Source: Thermoplasmata archaeon (GTDB taxonomy: Archaea > Thermoplasmatota > Thermoplasmata > Lutacidiplasmatales > UBA184). From it: 7,044 nt of DNA. The translations under genes were made by a program, and so were the position numbers. The notes beneath the pieces were generated by a model. That model saw nothing but the letters and a program-made list of their open reading frames with translations. It did not search any database and was not told the DNA's origin. Shown one piece after another: positions 6,801 through 7,044 of the stretch (its first letter is position 1; the number at the start of each line of letters is the position of its first letter). Location of the stretch: the NCBI GenBank assembly GCA_030043405.1, contig JASHXS010000049.1, positions 1-7,044 of the forward strand, given 5' to 3'.

Positions 6801-7044
6801 GAGCTCGGCGAGAACTTCAACGAGGGATCGTTCTGGGACTGGTGGAAGCGCCAGCCGACGTACGTCCCGTACAACCAGTGGAAGCTCCAGCAGGGCCAGG
6901 GCACCCCACGGACCGGCATGACCGAACCGCCGTCCGGCGGCTCGGCGGCGGCGCCGACCGTGCCCCCGAAGCAGCCGCCGAAGGGTGGGTCGGGCGCCGC
7001 CCCCGCGGCCCCGGCGACAGCCAAGCCGGCCCCCGCCCCCAAGG
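3873..7044 (+). CDS. Large membrane-anchored surface protein with cytoplasmic tandem zinc ribbons (3' partial)
   Basis: At least 1057 residues, still open at the window edge; no named family recognised. GTG 3873 is the first start after an in-frame TAA (3843-3845) and fits a leaderless transcript. In order: a basic N-terminus with R19-R20 and a hydrophobic segment (about 22-41), a signal peptide or anchor; an Ala/Pro linker; a beta-helix-like part from about residue 69, with the typical opening NITVESGGTLIVRNTTID (96-113); a long beta-rich region; an Ig/CARDB-like domain (about 636-745) and another beta-sandwich-like stretch (about 755-850); a transmembrane helix (about 866-887) ended by RKK; two C-x2-C-x10-C-x2-C zinc ribbons (C898/901/912/915 and C926/929/940/943); a charged segment; a Trp-rich motif FWDWWKRQPTYVPYNQW (987-1003); and a Pro/Ala/Gly-rich tail. 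The ectodomain has about 27 N-x-S/T sequons by hand count and no cysteine. The positive-inside rule puts the ribbons in the cytoplasm. The role is unknown: surface binding, cell-envelope structure or transmembrane signalling are all possible. Confidence 0.9.
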   Translation, partial: MDRFSGHPSPSEGSLHPVRRPLFVALVIGVLLLVVLGGLGLSGAPAAAGAGSPVRAAAPAASATPAVMHGDLTVTSGERYVIQSPEGSQLYYQNGNITVESGGTLIVRNTTIDFVQTIAEYGTLADRTNGLLDFDVAGTADLFNSTVTTDSQILNAFPKLPLTVTGDMSLWNSSLAFPGWVYVTGAAATLTLNNSNMTDNPVIATNNTVALPSIVRMDSSYAPTFVESAGANVELFHSAYQNTYADPEAPTLNASVGSGWGPNTPLLAGNYTFVGYPEDEAGSAQIAQAYLYPSGYSGGTVAATYDTNLTGGGTATISLYFAGVTYALGSMFFGVDQLNAIASVPISPAAITAINAAGRTDFLSSTPSVIVSALNIKKFTNITSLNITLDPTAVSYNLTESGVGTVLGTVDTSIDVNWNPTDVAQAPPPFDSNKLQVLGGAAAYLGNLTVPNSLDRAFSSSAIEPDNSSSVYLYRWAQFNLTGLGGTLPIPDASVSAYYATSGGLNSTVNPLNNLATVNPAMWSYVQYATRSSGQPQYGMTSRSGVADLLVASTAISGPTLPDGNFLGNYHILVHLPISTDNFRNFNWSVSSYPSGVALNTTGYGTPDYAPTAPFPQYYASAVLNGQPSVTFQGGVNSPTGVRIGQNVTFNVTLQSVGTAPITSIEAVLYWNATTPIAAYYSTDVPLDSPGANFSFDLTWHVSEAVVGDQGTPVSNAFLLSVEWNPGNVTGISGTVSTSVSLVVRPSQVGVTSTSPPPSSLNPNAIYFAAGRVTFNGTHNATIELWALPTSGGSPVFLGTTNALADTSFSLEWTPTSLAAGQPYFLQIQAIYNGVTAYYNYTGTFSTPSTTSPTSFLTQTILGLPLWIWLTIAAVVIVGLLIFFMVLRKKAAGKLVECGECGNLIPEDATVCPKCGAEFESELVRCSRCASTIPANATICPECAALLLGTSAEAGEEAERQGYQDFTEKYRAEAKKELGENFNEGSFWDWWKRQPTYVPYNQWKLQQGQGTPRTGMTEPPSGGSAAAPTVPPKQPPKGGSGAAPAAPATAKPAPAPK
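6564..6713 (+). repeat. Tandem pair of zinc-ribbon units within the surface protein
   Basis: Residues 898-919 and 926-947 align without gaps at a period of 28 residues, sharing the four cysteines plus I, P, A, T, P and a late A (10 of 22 positions identical). Each reads C-x2-C-x10-C-x2-C with a conserved I-P-x-x-A-T turn before the second knuckle. The DNA copies have diverged, so the duplication is old. Such rubredoxin-like knuckles each bind one zinc and in archaea often serve as protein- or nucleic-acid-binding modules. Confidence 0.85.

Overview
The window comes from a very GC-rich prokaryotic genome, most likely archaeal and probably a high-GC member of the Thermoplasmatota. Three things support this. 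An A/T-rich TATA-like box sits about 28 bases before a GTG start with no ribosome binding site, which fits an archaeal leaderless transcript. The gene after it encodes a large, sequon-rich surface protein with a cytoplasmic double zinc ribbon, a layout I associate with archaea. The alcohol-dehydrogenase-like gene has an acidic residue in its structural-zinc lobe, as in a known archaeal enzyme. The phylum assignment is an inference and no marker gene is present to fix it.

Bases 1-3748 are a tightly packed same-strand cluster. It holds the 3' end of a CBS-domain protein (probably cystathionine beta-synthase), a PLP-dependent cystathionine gamma-lyase/synthase overlapping it by 11 bases, cysteinyl-tRNA synthetase (cysS) one base later, and a medium-chain zinc-type dehydrogenase five bases after that. 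The first three make a coherent route: homocysteine plus serine to cystathionine, then to cysteine, then to Cys-tRNA(Cys). The dehydrogenase has no obvious place in this route. The cluster promoter lies upstream of the window.

Bases 3749-3872 are the only real intergenic gap. They contain a weak hairpin just after the operon, a TATA-like box (3842-3848), and a perfect 8-bp inverted repeat with a 7-base spacer (3845-3867). The repeat lies between, and overlaps, the TATA box and the presumed transcription start, and looks like an operator.

Bases 3873-7044 are one long open frame, at least 1057 codons and still open at the window edge. It encodes a membrane-anchored surface protein: N-terminal hydrophobic signal segment, cysteine-free ectodomain of about 800 residues with roughly 27 N-glycosylation sequons (beta-helix-like start, Ig/CARDB-like end), one transmembrane helix, two tandem zinc ribbons, a tryptophan-rich motif and a Pro/Ala-rich tail. 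This gene is the least understood and most interesting part of the window.

No tRNA, rRNA, CRISPR array, insertion sequence or integration site was seen. The many other long frames on both strands are by-products of high GC content.
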